A stretch of DNA of 64,000 nucleotides from Moorena sp. SIOASIH. Its GTDB lineage: Bacteria; Cyanobacteriota; Cyanobacteriia; Cyanobacteriales; Coleofasciculaceae. Positions 63,600 to 64,000 of the stretch are shown one piece after another. Made by a program: the position numbers and the translations under genes. The stretch spans positions 558,001 through 622,000 of the forward strand of contig NZ_JAAHIH010000006.1 in the NCBI RefSeq assembly GCF_010671925.1, read 5' to 3'. The notes under the pieces are model-generated. The model made no database searches and had not been told where the DNA came from. It saw only the letters and a list, made by a program, of their open reading frames with translations. The first letter of the stretch is position 1, and every line of letters starts with the position of its first letter.

Positions 63600-63709
63600 G
63601 GGAGTAGGGAGTAGGGAGTAGGGAGTAGGGAGTAGGGACTTCGGAGCAGGGACTTCGGAGCAGGGAGTAGTGGGAAGAGTGTGGGGAGATAGGGAGATAG
63701 GGAGATAGG
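63600..63709. repeat. Heptamer and octamer tracts (GGGAGTA; GGGAGATA)
   Basis: Units GGGAGTA at 63606-63634, GGACTTCGGAGCA twice, then GGGAGATA units. These create the artificial N-terminal extension of the TPR gene frame. Confidence 0.9.
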
Positions 63710-63767
63710 TGCCCTTGTTGATTTTGGGTATGATTGTGCCAAATTTTGGGAGTGATAAAACTCTCAA

Positions 63768-63797
63768 AGTCCCCCAAAATTGGGGGATTTAGGGGGC
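63768..63797. repeat. CCCCCAAAATTGGGGG hairpin repeat
   Basis: AGTCCCCCAAAATTGGGGGA followed by TTTAGGGGGC; related to the palindrome at 39349. Confidence 0.8.
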
Positions 63798-63882
63798 TTT
63801 AACAAAACCAGATGATCGCGCATTCATTCCTTGATTCAGCAACGCCAGATACACAGATGCACTCACCTGCCTTTTGGCTACC

Positions 63883-64000
63883 TTACTGCTGTGAGTCTAG
63901 TTGAGCATAGGCGTCTTGAAATTGCTTAATCCCTTTAATCAGGGGATGAACATCGTACCAACACTGTCTTTCTCCTTCGTCATCGAAGTATTGATACTCT
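63883..64000 (-). CDS. Unidentified protein, C-terminal end (runs off the window)
   Basis: 39 codons are visible from the window edge to TAA at 63883-63885: EYQYFDDEGERQCWYDVHPL then IKGIKQFQDAYAQLDSQQ. The composition and the absence of internal stops look like a real gene end, but no family is recognised and the start is outside the window. Confidence 0.5.
   Translation of the reverse strand, partial: EYQYFDDEGERQCWYDVHPLIKGIKQFQDAYAQLDSQQ

Noticed and set aside
63591-63767. 59-residue N-terminal extension of the TPR protein
   Set aside because: It is encoded by GGGAGTA/GGGAGATA repeats; the protein-like sequence begins at ATG 63590.

Overview
The window is cyanobacterial. It carries frequent GCGATCGC (HIP1) sites, heptanucleotide tandem repeats (STRRs), the dispersed GTTCGCGTAGCGTGGCC repeat, xisH/xisI pairs, DUF1818 and DUF29 genes and cyanobacterial-type rpoZ. 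Together with a very large NRPS/PKS gene and heavy decayed IS content, this points to a large-genome filamentous marine cyanobacterium of the Moorena/Lyngbya type. The genus is inference only.

Layout. 1-6.1 kb is an IS graveyard: ISAzo13, IS1, IS66 with a clean 8-bp target duplication, two IS4 copies and an ISAs1 copy, with nested hairpin and dispersed repeats. 6.2-7.5 kb (minus strand) is a MATE-family exporter, followed by a decayed IS607 recombinase. 8.5-27 kb (minus strand) is one gene of about 6,190 codons, read as [half C]-A-T-C*-A-T-C-A(N-MT)-T-KS-AT-KR(C-MT inside)-DH-ER*-ACP-TE. Three NRPS modules and one PKS module end in a thioesterase. 27-34.3 kb is a second IS-rich zone holding a complete amidinotransferase gene (29.5-30.6 kb), two 3'-end remnants of a related amidinotransferase directly upstream of the NRPS start, a tandem duplication of the NRPS 5' end, an IS5, two ISAs1 copies and a 279-bp MITE. 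The likely pathway is guanidino-group supply (amidinotransferase), assembly (NRPS/PKS) and export (MATE), but the decay around the NRPS 5' end raises the question of whether it still works.

34.7-41.3 kb is stable chromosomal background: mannose-1-phosphate guanylyltransferase, LytR-CpsA-Psr protein, a secreted pentapeptide protein, SGNH hydrolase, rpoZ, a conserved secreted protein, DUF1818 and tRNA-Pro(GGG). 41.8-48.7 kb is an accessory locus related to extracellular contractile injection systems (eCIS): a DUF4157 protein with HEAWH, a methyltransferase-TPR protein, a tandem AAA ATPase and a divergent DUF4255/Pvc16-like gene. No sheath, tube or baseplate genes are present. 49-51.6 kb holds DUF29, two tandem xisH-xisI pairs with lesions, and an antitoxin with a truncated PIN toxin.

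52.4-56.8 kb has an RsbW-like kinase and a response-regulator/GAF/PP2C phosphatase (a partner-switching pair), a CPA1 Na+/H+ antiporter, a truncated DUF456 gene and a Dabb-domain protein. 57-64 kb has a small ribbon-helix-helix protein, a possible structured RNA, tRNA-Thr(TGT), mobA, a pentapeptide gene, a 41-aa membrane peptide with a perfect Shine-Dalgarno sequence, a giant TPR protein of about 22 near-identical repeats, and the 3' end of one more gene. All calls come from reading the sequence; no database search was run.
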